NCBI GenBank assembly: GCA_034190325.1
Contig: JAXHST010000104.1
Coordinates: forward strand, 1 to 24,235
DNA: 24,235 nt
Reading direction: 5' to 3'
Source of the DNA: UBA287 sp034190325
GTDB taxonomy: Archaea > Thermoplasmatota > UBA186 > UBA287
Part shown: in pieces, positions 1 through 7,348 of the stretch
How positions within the stretch are numbered: position 1 is the stretch's first letter
How the letters are laid out: every line of letters starts with the position of its first letter
Notes under the pieces: model-generated
What the model was told of the DNA's origin: nothing
The model's input: the letters and a program-made list of their open reading frames with translations, nothing else
Databases searched by the model: none
Position numbers and translations under genes: made by a program

Positions 1-2
1 CT

Positions 3-110
3 GTGCTCGGGATCATAGGAGCAGTAATCGGAGCGATAATCGCCTACTGGTTGGTTAAGCCATCTGAAGCTGTAGGGGCAGCTCTTGGTTTCGCAGCTCC
101 CGCTCCTTGA
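3..110 (+). CDS. C-terminal end of an unidentified membrane protein (partial)
   Basis: An open frame enters from the left edge and stops at 108-110. The 35 visible residues start with a glycine/isoleucine/alanine-rich hydrophobic stretch (VLGIIGAVIGAIIAYW), which reads as one transmembrane helix, followed by a short tail ending in FAAPAP. I do not recognise the family from this tail. It could be a transporter or a small ion-translocating subunit. A pyrimidine-rich run with six T's follows immediately (about 112-130) and may terminate transcription. The start lies outside the window. Confidence 0.55.
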   Translation: MLGIIGAVIGAIIAYWLVKPSEAVGAALGFAAPAP

Positions 111-407
111 GCTCCCTCCCCCCTCTTTTTTACTTTGAAGTGCTTCCATACACAAAAGGCCCCCTGCATACAAGGTGACGCACCAGGAAAGCAGACATAT
201 GGGGAACTCTTACTATGCAACATTAGAGCAGATCAGAGTAGAACAGAGTAGAGTAGAACAGAACAGGGCAAGAACAGTGCTACCATAAGAATAGGGGATC
301 TTCAAATTTTCCGATGGCTTAGGTTGTGCAGATCTCTCCGCACGAGTTTTCAATAGAAAAGCTTTGCATAGCGATAAGAATATCAACAATCAGAACTCTT
401 CTTTCAT
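111..407. other. Intergenic region upstream of the PTS operon, with a short tandem repeat
   Basis: No convincing gene is present. The left end is a C/T-rich tract (112-130) that may terminate the upstream gene. At about 234-269 there is a purine-rich near-repeat built from AGAGTAG and AACAG units. The last 60 bases are AT-richer and presumably hold the promoter of the EIIB gene, but I see no strong TATA box at the usual distance from the start at 408. The minus-strand open frame over this region lacks recognisable protein features. Confidence 0.4.
234..269. repeat. Short degenerate tandem repeat of AGAGTAGAACAG
   Basis: The sequence repeats AGAGTAGAACAG-like units about three times with small deletions. 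It is a purine-rich tract in the leader region of the PTS operon. It could be replication slippage or a binding site; nothing here decides between them. Confidence 0.5.
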
Positions 408-710
408 ATGTTTATTGTTGCTGTAACTGCGTGCCCTACAGGTATAGCTCACACATACATCGCAGCTGACAAACTGAAAAAGGCCGCAAAAAAGCTCGAA
501 GTTGAGATAAAGGTTGAGACCCAGGGAACAATCGGGATATCGAATGAACTGAGCGAAAAGGATATAGAGAGAGCCGATGCAATAATAATAGCAAGCGATG
601 TTGCTATATCCCGAGCTGAGAGATTTAATGGTAAAAAGGTCATAAAAGTAGCCCTCAGCGAGGCGGTTAAGAACCCTGAGGCACTTCTGAAAAAGGCGAT
701 AGAGGCTTAG
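408..710 (+). CDS. PTS system fructose-type EIIB component
   Basis: Phosphotransfer domain of a sugar PTS: EIIB takes phosphate from EIIA on a cysteine and passes it to the sugar carried by EIIC. The N-terminus reads MFIVAVTACPTGIAHTY, the signature of the fructose-family EIIB loop, with Cys9 as the phosphorylated residue. At 100 residues it is a normal free-standing EIIB domain. It is cytoplasmic. The stop at 710 is followed after one base by the EIIC start at 712, so the two are co-transcribed, and EIIA follows. In many bacteria the same three domains are fused in one protein; here they are separate polypeptides. Sugar specificity within the fructose/mannitol group cannot be fixed from sequence. 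Confidence 0.9.
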   Translation: MFIVAVTACPTGIAHTYIAADKLKKAAKKLEVEIKVETQGTIGISNELSEKDIERADAIIIASDVAISRAERFNGKKVIKVALSEAVKNPEALLKKAIEA

Positions 711-711
711 C

Positions 712-1713
712 ATGCACATAGAACTCAGAAAGCACTTCATGACTGGCGTAAGCTACATGCTACCCTTCGTTGTGGCTGGAGGAATACTGATATCCCTCAG
801 TTTTATGATACCGGACAGTGAGATCCTCAATAAGATAGGAAGCGCTGCATTCAATCTCATGCTCATAGCTCTTGCTGGCTACATATCCTACTCCATAGCT
901 GATAGGGCGGGTTTAGCATCAGGCATGCTCGCAGGTGCCCTCTCTATAGAGCTTGGTGCTGGTTATCTCGGGGCGCTTCTGGGTGGGCTGCTGGCTGGTT
1001 ATCTTTCTCTTGCTCTCAGGAAAACGATAATCGAAAGGGCTCCGCCTTCATTAATGCCCATATGCTCGATCCTTGTGCTCCCTCTGCTCTCCGTTCTTAT
1101 AGTTGGTCTTATCATGGAAGCCATAGGCGCACCAATATCACAGCTGACTATGGCATTGAATGATGCACTGGTTAGCGCTTATGCTTCATGGAGTTCTCTG
1201 CTGATAGCTCTTGTGCTGGGACTTATGATGGCCTTTGATATGGGAGGGCCCGTAAACAAGGTTGCATACTTTTTTGCTCTCTGGACCCTGGAGGCTAGCG
1301 TCCAGAGCCCCATAATGAGCTCGGTGATGGTTGCTGGAATGATACCCCCCATAGGCTTATCCATAGCCACATTTTTGTTTCCCAAAAAATTTACCATCGA
1401 AGAGAGGGAAAATGGAAGGATAGCATGGTTTTTGGGCCTATCATTCGTAACAGAGGGAGCAATACCCTATGCAGCTTCGGATCCTTTGAGGGTTATTCCC
1501 TCAATAGTGGCTGGATCCTCTGTCGGTGCGGTTATCTCAATGGTTTTTTCATGCTCACAGCTTGCACCCCACGGAGGGATTTTCATTTTACCTACGATAA
1601 AAAACTACCCTTTCTTCCTTTTAGCCTTGCTTGCTGGATCTGTGATCACAGCACTTCTTTGCGGGCTGCTAAAGCGGGAGGTGAAAGAAAATGAAGATAA
1701 TAGCAAAATTTGA
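712..1713 (+). CDS. PTS system fructose-type EIIC permease
   Basis: Membrane permease of the PTS; it carries the sugar across the membrane while EIIB phosphorylates it. The 333 residues form many hydrophobic helices. Family hallmarks are visible: an N-terminal HFMTGVSYMLPFVVAGGIL segment, a central FDMGGPVNKVAYFFA segment, the TEGAIPYAASDPLRVIPS motif typical of fructose EIIC, and APHGGIF near the C-terminus. It follows EIIB after one base and overlaps EIIA by 23 bp, so translation is likely coupled. The length is normal for an isolated EIIC domain. PTS transporters are rare in archaea, so lateral acquisition from bacteria is likely for the lineage, though not necessarily recent. Confidence 0.92.
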   Translation: MHIELRKHFMTGVSYMLPFVVAGGILISLSFMIPDSEILNKIGSAAFNLMLIALAGYISYSIADRAGLASGMLAGALSIELGAGYLGALLGGLLAGYLSLALRKTIIERAPPSLMPICSILVLPLLSVLIVGLIMEAIGAPISQLTMALNDALVSAYASWSSLLIALVLGLMMAFDMGGPVNKVAYFFALWTLEASVQSPIMSSVMVAGMIPPIGLSIATFLFPKKFTIEERENGRIAWFLGLSFVTEGAIPYAASDPLRVIPSIVAGSSVGAVISMVFSCSQLAPHGGIFILPTIKNYPFFLLALLAGSVITALLCGLLKREVKENEDNSKI

Positions 1714-2110
1714 TATAGACGCGGGTAGCCGGGAAGAAGCTATAAGAAGGGCTGCGCCCGAAGTTTTAGTGCGCTCTGTGGATGAGTTTGTTAAAGATGT
1801 GATGGCAAGGGAGGCTATGAGCTCAACTGATGTTGGCAATGGAATAGCGATACCTCACGCCAGGAGTAGTAGTGTTAAGGAGAGCTTTGTCTCATTCTTG
1901 AGGCTTAAGAAAGAGATCAATGGGATAAGATACCTTTTCCTTCTCGGAGCAAAGGATAGTGAAGAAAGGGAGTATATGAAGATGCTGACGCAGATCGCAA
2001 GAACGCTTCTGGTTGAGAGCTTTGTAGAAAAGCTTGAGAGCATAAAGGATGAGGAAGAGTTTAAGAAAGAGCTGGAACTGGCAATAAAAGCTGTGGAGGC
2101 TGAGGATTGA
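1691..2110 (+). CDS. PTS system fructose-type EIIA component
   Basis: Phosphocarrier domain that receives phosphate from HPr and hands it to EIIB. The active-site region reads GNGIAIPHARSSSVKES, with His56 as the phosphorylated residue, as in the fructose/mannitol EIIA family. Length is 139 residues, close to the usual 145-150. The ATG at 1691 lies inside the end of the EIIC gene and is preceded by a purine-rich GGGAGGTGAAAG, a good Shine-Dalgarno-like site that supports this start. The gene overlaps the next frame by the sequence TTGA. HPr, its expected donor, is not encoded in this window. Confidence 0.9.
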   Translation: MKIIAKFDIDAGSREEAIRRAAPEVLVRSVDEFVKDVMAREAMSSTDVGNGIAIPHARSSSVKESFVSFLRLKKEINGIRYLFLLGAKDSEEREYMKMLTQIARTLLVESFVEKLESIKDEEEFKKELELAIKAVEAED

Positions 2111-2649
2111 TATACCTCTTTCCTTTAGCCCTTGCTATTCTGCTTTCCATTTTTGCGGGAAGAAATCTAAAGGTATCTGGTGAGAGAGCATTCTCTTCAC
2201 TCTTCGCAGGATCATTTTTTGGTCTTTTCTCCTGGTTTTTCTCCATGTATTTCCTTGGTGGATGGATGTTTCTCATCGGCGGAGCGCTGATAGACTCTCT
2301 GATAAAGATAGCTGGGGTTAACCTGAGAAAAGAGAGAAGCTATTCTTTATTCTTCGGTCTAGGCTTTGGTCTCGCAATAGGCTTCCTCTCTCTGTTCTAT
2401 GGTACATCCGATGCATTATACGGAATAATATTCTCCGCATCAGCAATTCTCTTTCACTCCTCCACAGCAATAGTTGCTTTCAACTCAGAAGTTTTTAAGC
2501 CATTGCCCAGGATCTTTTTTCTCTCAATAATCTACAATCTTTTGCTTATGCTCAGCTCCTGGACATCAATTGTTATCGCTCTTCTTTATAGCGCATTCCT
2601 CTTCCACAGGCAGTACAGGGATCTCTCAGAAAAATACAAAAGTATTTGA
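2107..2649 (+). CDS. Polytopic membrane protein at the end of the PTS operon, family not recognised
   Basis: The 180-residue protein has about six hydrophobic helices and short charged loops, ending in a basic/acidic cytoplasmic tail (HRQYRDLSEKYKSI). The proposed start is a TTG at 2107 that overlaps the EIIA stop codon; no better start is seen nearby. This overlap places it in the PTS operon. It has no motif I can assign. Glycine-rich helices (GLGFGLAIGF) recall small integral membrane families of unknown role. It may assist the transporter, or simply be co-expressed. Following bases are AT-rich and carry the promoter of the next gene. Confidence 0.6.
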   Translation: MIYLFPLALAILLSIFAGRNLKVSGERAFSSLFAGSFFGLFSWFFSMYFLGGWMFLIGGALIDSLIKIAGVNLRKERSYSLFFGLGFGLAIGFLSLFYGTSDALYGIIFSASAILFHSSTAIVAFNSEVFKPLPRIFFLSIIYNLLLMLSSWTSIVIALLYSAFLFHRQYRDLSEKYKSI

Positions 2650-2663
2650 TAAAAAGAGCAAGA

Positions 2664-2672
2664 GATATATAG
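2664..2672 (+). promoter_or_regulatory. TATA-like box for the 2694 gene (leaderless)
   Basis: GATATATAG lies about 22-30 nt before the ATG at 2694, in an A-rich stretch. This is the spacing expected for an archaeal TATA box of a transcript that begins at or next to the start codon. Confidence 0.5.
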
Positions 2673-2693
2673 AAAAAACATAATATTCTAATT

Positions 2694-2978
2694 ATGAACA
2701 TCCCTGCAGGGGCACCACAGCTATTCGGAGCCGCATGCTTTACGTTTGGATCACTTATGCTCTTAAATAATAGGAAAAACCTGGGCTACTTCAGATTGCT
2801 GCTTCTGCCATTCTCTATCTCTTCAATCGCATTCTTCCTTTACTTCTTGCGGAACGTCATACAGACAGCGCCCACACTCAGATATTTAGGAAGCGCGTTC
2901 TCTTTCCTCATGTGGGGCTCATGGTTGATCGCGGTCATTCTTATATTGAGAAGGGTTGAGAAAAGGGAGAGTGTGTGA
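2694..2978 (+). CDS. Small three-helix membrane protein A1 (unknown)
   Basis: A 94-residue protein that is almost entirely hydrophobic, with three predicted membrane helices (around residues 8-24, 33-51 and 68-86) and a short charged tail (RRVEKRESV). No signal peptide or known motif. The start ATG at 2694 has a TATA-like box at leaderless distance. The stop codon overlaps the start of the next gene (TGATG), so the two form a translationally coupled pair. The same layout of two small three-helix proteins occurs at 16599-17119 with similar topology and some shared residues, so A1 may be a paralogue of the protein at 16599. I do not recognise the family. Confidence 0.65.
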   Translation: MNIPAGAPQLFGAACFTFGSLMLLNNRKNLGYFRLLLLPFSISSIAFFLYFLRNVIQTAPTLRYLGSAFSFLMWGSWLIAVILILRRVEKRESV

Positions 2979-3265
2979 TGCAGCTCGCAATCTATACAAT
3001 TGCAGCGATAGCTCTCACAACCGCAACCCTGTATTTCATGTACAGGATAATCAGAATAGCAAGAAGATCTTTGATATCCAAGATACTGTATGATCTGTTG
3101 ATCGTTGTTATGCTCCTCTGGCTTCATTCTTTTGCGATAGTCTTTCTTTTGACCTCTGCGTGGGCATGGCAGTTTTTCTATGCTCTGGTTTACTTTGCTC
3201 TTCCCATAGCATCTCTCTACTTAATGTGGGACGTCCTGATCTATACAGGTAAAAAACTGAGGTAG
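2978..3265 (+). CDS. Small three-helix membrane protein B1 (unknown)
   Basis: About 95 residues with three hydrophobic helices; after the first helix comes YRIIRIARRS and the last helix ends in WDVLIYTGKKLR. I chose the ATG at 2978, which overlaps the upstream stop as TGATG; a GTG one codon earlier is also possible. The partner at 16826 shares the layout: a YRVI-containing segment after helix 1, and a terminal helix with W-(D/E)-(V/I)-x-x-Y before a short basic tail. No function can be assigned. Membrane pairs like this can be subunits of a sensor or channel, but this is only speculation. Confidence 0.62.
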   Translation: MQLAIYTIAAIALTTATLYFMYRIIRIARRSLISKILYDLLIVVMLLWLHSFAIVFLLTSAWAWQFFYALVYFALPIASLYLMWDVLIYTGKKLR

Positions 3266-3320
3266 ACCACAGAACGTAATTTTTATACAGACAAGGATCC
3301 TGTTAATATGCAGGAATGCG

Positions 3321-4880
3321 CTAATCCATCTCCCTTACAATCCTCTTTGCATTTGCTATCTTTGAGGGAGACATGCTGAGCTCATCTATCCCCATTCTCA
3401 CGAGCTCTGGTATTAGCCCCGGATCCCCGGCTATCTCTCCGCAAACACCAACCTCTATCCCTTTCTCCTTAGCTACCTCCACAACATGCGCGATCAGTTT
3501 CATTATCCTGTCAGCTCTATAGAGATAGGATAGATCCTCATTTGTTCTATCTGCAGCCATTGTGTACTGTATCAGATCGTTCGAGCCTATGCTGAAGAAA
3601 TCAACATCAAACAGCTCAGCATAGAGCGCTGCGGCTGGCGTTTCAACCATCATGCCAACAGGAATGTCTTTGAACTCCTTTCCCTCTGCCCTCAACTCAT
3701 TCTTTGCCTCTTCAAGGATTACGTTTGCCTCCTTAACCTCATCCTCGAGGGCAACCATAGGATACATTATTTTTAGATCTCCATAAACGCTTGCTCTCAG
3801 TATCGCTCTCAGCTGTGTCTTAAATAGCTCCCTTCTTTTCAGGCAAAACCTTATACCCCTCACACCAAGAAATGGATTTGATTCCTTCTTTATTCCGAGA
3901 TAGCTGACCTCTTTGTCTCCACCAATGTCAAAAGTCCTTATTATCACTGGTCTCTCCCCGAATAGCTCTGCAACCTCTTTATACACGGAAAACTGCTCCT
4001 CTTCGGAGGGCTCATCGCTTCTATCAAGAAGGAAAAATTCTGTGCGAAAGAGACCAACACCGTCAGCTCCAGAGGCTTTTTTTGCATCACCTAACCCTCC
4101 TATGTTTGCCCTTATATTAACCCTTCTTCCGCTCTTTGTTATAGCTGGGAGAGCCTTCATTCTTTCCATCTCCTCCCTTTCCCTTTTTCTCTCCTCGATC
4201 TCTCTATCTATCTCCCTCTCATCCGGCTCTATGAGCACACACCCATTGTCTCCATCAATCGCAACAAGCATGCCTTCCTTTATTCTATCCAGCCCTTTGA
4301 CTCCAACTACCGCAGGGATGCCTAAAGCACCGGCGATTATACTCATATGGGATGTTGCGCTTCCTTTTTCTGTAGCTATGCCTTTGGCATTTAGAGCCAG
4401 GACATCTGAGGCGTTCAACTCTCTCCCTATCGCTATAGCATTTTCCTTAGCCTCAAACCTCTTGCCCTGCAGAACTCTTATGACCCTCTGCGCAACATCC
4501 CTTATATCTGAGGCTCTCTCTCTTATGTAGGGATCTTCAACGCTCTCAAGCGCTCTTGCGCTCTCCTCTGCTGCAGCATTCATTGCATATTCTGCAGTAT
4601 AGCCTTCATCTATCAACTCCATACTTCTATCAAAGAGTGCAGGATCTCTCAGCATGAGTTTTTGTGCCTCAAGTATGCCTCTCTCTTTTCTATCAGCGAG
4701 CTTTTCCCCCAGCTCTTCAAGCTCTTTTTCACAGCGCTCTACAGCCTTTAATAGCCTGTTCCTCTCTGCCCCTTTATTCTTTCCGTCAGAACTCTTCTCC
4801 TCTTTGATTTCAAACTCTTCAAATACAAAAGCCTTCCCGATAGCGATGCCACCAGAAACGCCTGTACCTTTCAGCTTCAT
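3321..4880 (-). CDS. ptsI: PTS Enzyme I (phosphoenolpyruvate-protein phosphotransferase)
   Basis: First enzyme of the PTS: it autophosphorylates from phosphoenolpyruvate and phosphorylates HPr. Of 519 residues, the N-terminal part (1-150) is the HPr-binding region rich in charged helices; the swivelling His domain carries the active His178 in KGSATSHMSIIAGALGIP; the C-terminal PEP-binding barrel has GADGVGLFRTEFFLLD, FDIGGDK, SIGSNDLIQYTMAADR and the catalytic GVCGEIAGDP. It is somewhat shorter than the roughly 570-residue bacterial enzyme but all key motifs are present. It sits opposite in orientation to the EII operon, with convergent ends separated by the small membrane pair. The start overlaps the stop of a truncated FAD-oxidase frame as ATGA, so its promoter may lie before that remnant. 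Confidence 0.95.
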   Translation of the reverse strand: MKLKGTGVSGGIAIGKAFVFEEFEIKEEKSSDGKNKGAERNRLLKAVERCEKELEELGEKLADRKERGILEAQKLMLRDPALFDRSMELIDEGYTAEYAMNAAAEESARALESVEDPYIRERASDIRDVAQRVIRVLQGKRFEAKENAIAIGRELNASDVLALNAKGIATEKGSATSHMSIIAGALGIPAVVGVKGLDRIKEGMLVAIDGDNGCVLIEPDEREIDREIEERKREREEMERMKALPAITKSGRRVNIRANIGGLGDAKKASGADGVGLFRTEFFLLDRSDEPSEEEQFSVYKEVAELFGERPVIIRTFDIGGDKEVSYLGIKKESNPFLGVRGIRFCLKRRELFKTQLRAILRASVYGDLKIMYPMVALEDEVKEANVILEEAKNELRAEGKEFKDIPVGMMVETPAAALYAELFDVDFFSIGSNDLIQYTMAADRTNEDLSYLYRADRIMKLIAHVVEVAKEKGIEVGVCGEIAGDPGLIPELVRMGIDELSMSPSKIANAKRIVREMD

Positions 4881-5164
4881 AGCCCCTCACCAAATAATGT
4901 CTCCGGGTCCAGCATATTGCAAGGATCAAGCACAGCCCCTCCAACTAAACTTGTGCCACCACCTCTGGGGTATACGGGTGCTCTATTCTCATATGCTATC
5001 TTCATTATGCCTGAGATCTCCTCAGTGTTTGCTGGCTTTACCACTACAACCTCTTCACCGGGCTTTGTTGTAACTCCCTTGGCGCTCTCATCCTGTAGAT
5101 AACCCTCTATGTTTCTTTGAAGAACGAAGTCTTTGCCCACTATGTTAACAAGAGCTTCTTGCAT
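4877..5164 (-). pseudogene. Truncated FAD-linked oxidase (GlcD/D-lactate dehydrogenase type), N-terminus only
   Basis: The 95 residues match the start of FAD_binding_4 oxidoreductases: an LVNIVGKDFV opening, then VVVVKPANTEEISGIMKIA, then the FAD-contacting PVYPRGGGTSLVGGAV. Members of the family are around 450 residues, so the rest of the FAD domain, the cap and the C-terminal domain are missing. After GGAV the sequence (LDPCNMLDPETLFGEGL) no longer resembles the family, which suggests a breakpoint near 4920-4930. The stop overlaps the Enzyme I start as ATGA. It may survive because it carries the promoter and coupled start for Enzyme I. A role as a real small protein cannot be excluded. Confidence 0.72.
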
Positions 5165-5213
5165 AAGCTATAAGATGTGTTTTGATATTTCTTTATTGCT
5201 CAGCTCAAATATT

Positions 5214-5222
5214 TCTATATAG
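5214..5222 (+). promoter_or_regulatory. TATA-like box before the 5238 remnant
   Basis: TCTATATAG lies 16-24 nt before the ATG at 5238. It appears to be the original leaderless promoter of a gene that is now truncated. Confidence 0.4.
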
Positions 5223-5237
5223 AGAACCTATCGTCTT

Positions 5238-5375
5238 ATGGATCCCTGGATAACTGAGGTAAAGAAACTTGTAGGCGAAGATAATGTCATTTCTGATTCA
5301 GGCGCAGAGAAAATGAGGGGTTATGCCAGGGATCTTAGATCATATGCTACCATGCCTGAAGGAAGCTTGGGGTAG
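5238..5375 (+). pseudogene. Second truncated FAD-linked oxidase N-terminus (45 residues)
   Basis: A short open frame reads MDPWITEVKKLVGEDNVISD and continues to RGYARDLRSYATMPEG before stopping at 5373-5375. This is the pattern of the first 40 residues of FAD_binding_4 oxidases (helix, LVGEDNV, then a (Y/S)xRD motif followed by P). It stops before the FAD-binding core. It diverges from the other truncated oxidase at 4877-5164, with 73 bp between their start codons, and its last third lies antisense inside the 3' end of the DUF1015 gene. Together the two look like the two ends left after a rearrangement that removed the bodies of two divergent oxidase genes. Confidence 0.6.
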
Positions 5376-6451
5376 AAGTCAGTAGATTTTTGAGGCATAA
5401 CTTCACCATGGGCGCTAACTCTCTTTACCTCCTCTATACTTGTGGGATGCAGCAGGAAGAGGAGATCATTTTTCCCAATCATTTCTTCATTTACTTCTCT
5501 AACGTACTTAACGTGCGCCTCGATATCCTGTATGCCAAAGACCTCTTCGATCACAAGCCTCTGAAACATTGCTGTATCAAGCACCCAGTAATCCTTAGTG
5601 TGCTCTCTTTCATCAAAATTATAGCTCTTGGGCCTCAACGAAAAGATCCTTGAGCCATCATGCATTATAAACTCATGCTTCTCAGGCTCCCTCATCGTTT
5701 TGATCTCTTCAACATCAAAGAGCTTTCTCATTCTGCTCTCCTCTTCCTTGCCCAGAGTTACATCGTACAGAAGCCTGTGAGTTGGCAGTATTATCAGCGC
5801 AGGGTCCCTCATGCTTACAAAAACAGCCATCTTATACTCAGCACCTTTTTCCTTTAAGTATTCTAAGGCCACCTCGTATCTATGATGCCCATCTGCTATC
5901 AGCACCTTCTCGTGCAGAAGAGCATCTCTTATCCTTTCAACCTCCTCTCCGCTTATTCTGTACAACCTGTTCTTAACCTCTGCCTCTGTCCCTTCTGCAA
6001 TCTTCTCTTCATAGCTGACTTTAACATCCCTATCATAAAGGAGAAATATAGGCTCTAAGTCGCACTCCATCTCTCTCAAAAGCTTCAGGCGATCCTCCTT
6101 GGGTTTTGATAGAGTCTTTTCGTGCTTTACAACATCATTCTCATCAAGTTTGAAGATCGCAAAAAATCCTCTGCGGACAAAAGTTTTCCCTTTGTATTGA
6201 AACTCCTGCTCTAAGGGATATATGGAGTCAGCTTCATCTTTTTTTAATACACCCTTGTCCATCCACTCACGGAGCATCTTGGCAGCAGAAGCGTGGGACT
6301 CCCTGTTGAGGATAAGCCTGACGTAATTGTATTGTCTTTTATAATACTCCTCCTGCATCTCCTCTGTTATCTTGTCATACGGTTGGGTTATCACATCGCT
6401 TAAGTTAGAGACGGAGTAGCGCAAACCTCTAAAACCCTTTATCTCTACCAT
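5321..6451 (-). CDS. DUF1015 family protein in the serine operon
   Basis: The 376 residues match the DUF1015 family (COG4198): an N-terminal FRGLRYS and ITQPYDKI, HEKTLSKPKEDRLKLL around 110-125, and the highly conserved ADGHHRYEVAL with DGHHR at 187-191. The C-terminus contains the family-typical KSTDFYPKLPSGMV, then eight extra residues (AYDLRSLA) that arise because the frame runs on into the antisense of the oxidase remnant. It directly follows serA with no intergenic base. DUF1015 genes often sit beside serA, and the DGHHR motif is shared with the ParB/SerK fold, in which it belongs to a serine kinase active site. A serine-metabolism role, possibly kinase, is an inference, not established. 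Confidence 0.88.
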   Translation of the reverse strand: MVEIKGFRGLRYSVSNLSDVITQPYDKITEEMQEEYYKRQYNYVRLILNRESHASAAKMLREWMDKGVLKKDEADSIYPLEQEFQYKGKTFVRRGFFAIFKLDENDVVKHEKTLSKPKEDRLKLLREMECDLEPIFLLYDRDVKVSYEEKIAEGTEAEVKNRLYRISGEEVERIRDALLHEKVLIADGHHRYEVALEYLKEKGAEYKMAVFVSMRDPALIILPTHRLLYDVTLGKEEESRMRKLFDVEEIKTMREPEKHEFIMHDGSRIFSLRPKSYNFDEREHTKDYWVLDTAMFQRLVIEEVFGIQDIEAHVKYVREVNEEMIGKNDLLFLLHPTSIEEVKRVSAHGEVMPQKSTDFYPKLPSGMVAYDLRSLA

Positions 6452-7348
6452 TCAGACCCCCAGCGCTTCCATAACCTTCCGGGCTATTTCCATACCGCAG
6501 CGCTCCTGTCCCTCTACGGTCTGTCCTCCAATATGGGGTGTTAGAACAACATTGTTCAGGGTTAGCAGCGGGCTATTCTCTGGTGGTTCAGACTCATAAA
6601 CGTCTATACCCGCTCCGGCAAGCTTGTTACTTTTGAGCGCTTCGTATAGCGCCTTTTCATCCACTATGCCCCCTCTGGCGCAATTTATGAGGATAGCCCC
6701 ACTTTTCATGCGGTCTATCTCTTTTTTACCTATCATCCCTCTCGTTACACTATCCCGTGGCACATTTATAGAAACAATATCAGCACCTGATAGGAGATCT
6801 TCAAGGGGAACAAGCTTTACGCCCTCTATCTGGCATCCTATCTCAAGGTGCGCTCTAGTTGCGATCACATCCATCCCTATACCAAGAGCGATCTCAGCGA
6901 TCTCACACCCTATGCTTCCTAAACCGATTATGCCCAGGGTCTTTCCCTTTGCCTCTCTTCCTTTAAACCTTTTCTTCTCCCACTTTCCTTCCTTCACGGA
7001 TGCTGTTGCATTGACGAGATCCCTTGATAGAGTAAAAATCATTGCTATAACAAGCTCTGCCACAGATCTGGAGGTTGCTCTGGGCGTGTTAATCACCTTT
7101 ATATTCCTCTTCCTCGCAGCTTCTATGTCTATATTATCAAGCCCAACACCAGCCCTGCCAATAACCTTTAGCTTCTTTGCTTTTTCTATCACGCTTGCTG
7201 TTATCTTCGTTGCGCTTCTAACTATAACTGCATCAAAATCCTCTATCAACTCCCCAACGTCTCTGTTACCCTTCATCTCTACATCAAGCTTGCTCTTCAG
7301 AAGCTCTATGGCGCCATCAGATATCGGATCGCAGATAAGAACCTTCAT
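6452..7348 (-). CDS. serA: D-3-phosphoglycerate dehydrogenase, catalytic core only
   Basis: NAD-dependent oxidation of 3-phosphoglycerate, first step of serine synthesis. Visible motifs in 298 residues: VIVRSATKI (43-50), GRAGVGLDNID (64-74), the Rossmann GLGSIG at 142-147, NCARGG with catalytic Arg225, YESEPP with Glu254, and PHIGGQT with the catalytic His272. The protein ends shortly after, so the ASB and ACT regulatory domains of the longer archaeal and bacterial SerA are absent; allosteric serine feedback through ACT is therefore not expected. The start overlaps the upstream aminotransferase stop as ATGA. The closely related 2-hydroxyacid dehydrogenases are an alternative, but the neighbouring aminotransferase favours SerA. 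Confidence 0.9.
   Translation of the reverse strand: MKVLICDPISDGAIELLKSKLDVEMKGNRDVGELIEDFDAVIVRSATKITASVIEKAKKLKVIGRAGVGLDNIDIEAARKRNIKVINTPRATSRSVAELVIAMIFTLSRDLVNATASVKEGKWEKKRFKGREAKGKTLGIIGLGSIGCEIAEIALGIGMDVIATRAHLEIGCQIEGVKLVPLEDLLSGADIVSINVPRDSVTRGMIGKKEIDRMKSGAILINCARGGIVDEKALYEALKSNKLAGAGIDVYESEPPENSPLLTLNNVVLTPHIGGQTVEGQERCGMEIARKVMEALGV

Noticed and set aside
234..269. CRISPR-like or long tandem array
   Set aside because: The units are about 12 bp, few and degenerate, with no spacers.
390..740. Minus-strand 116-residue frame over EIIB
   Set aside because: The opposite strand encodes EIIB with an intact active site; this frame has shadow-like composition.
3913..4530. Plus-strand 205-residue frame opposite Enzyme I
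   Set aside because: It is a serine/leucine-rich antisense shadow of a strongly conserved gene, with no motif of its own.
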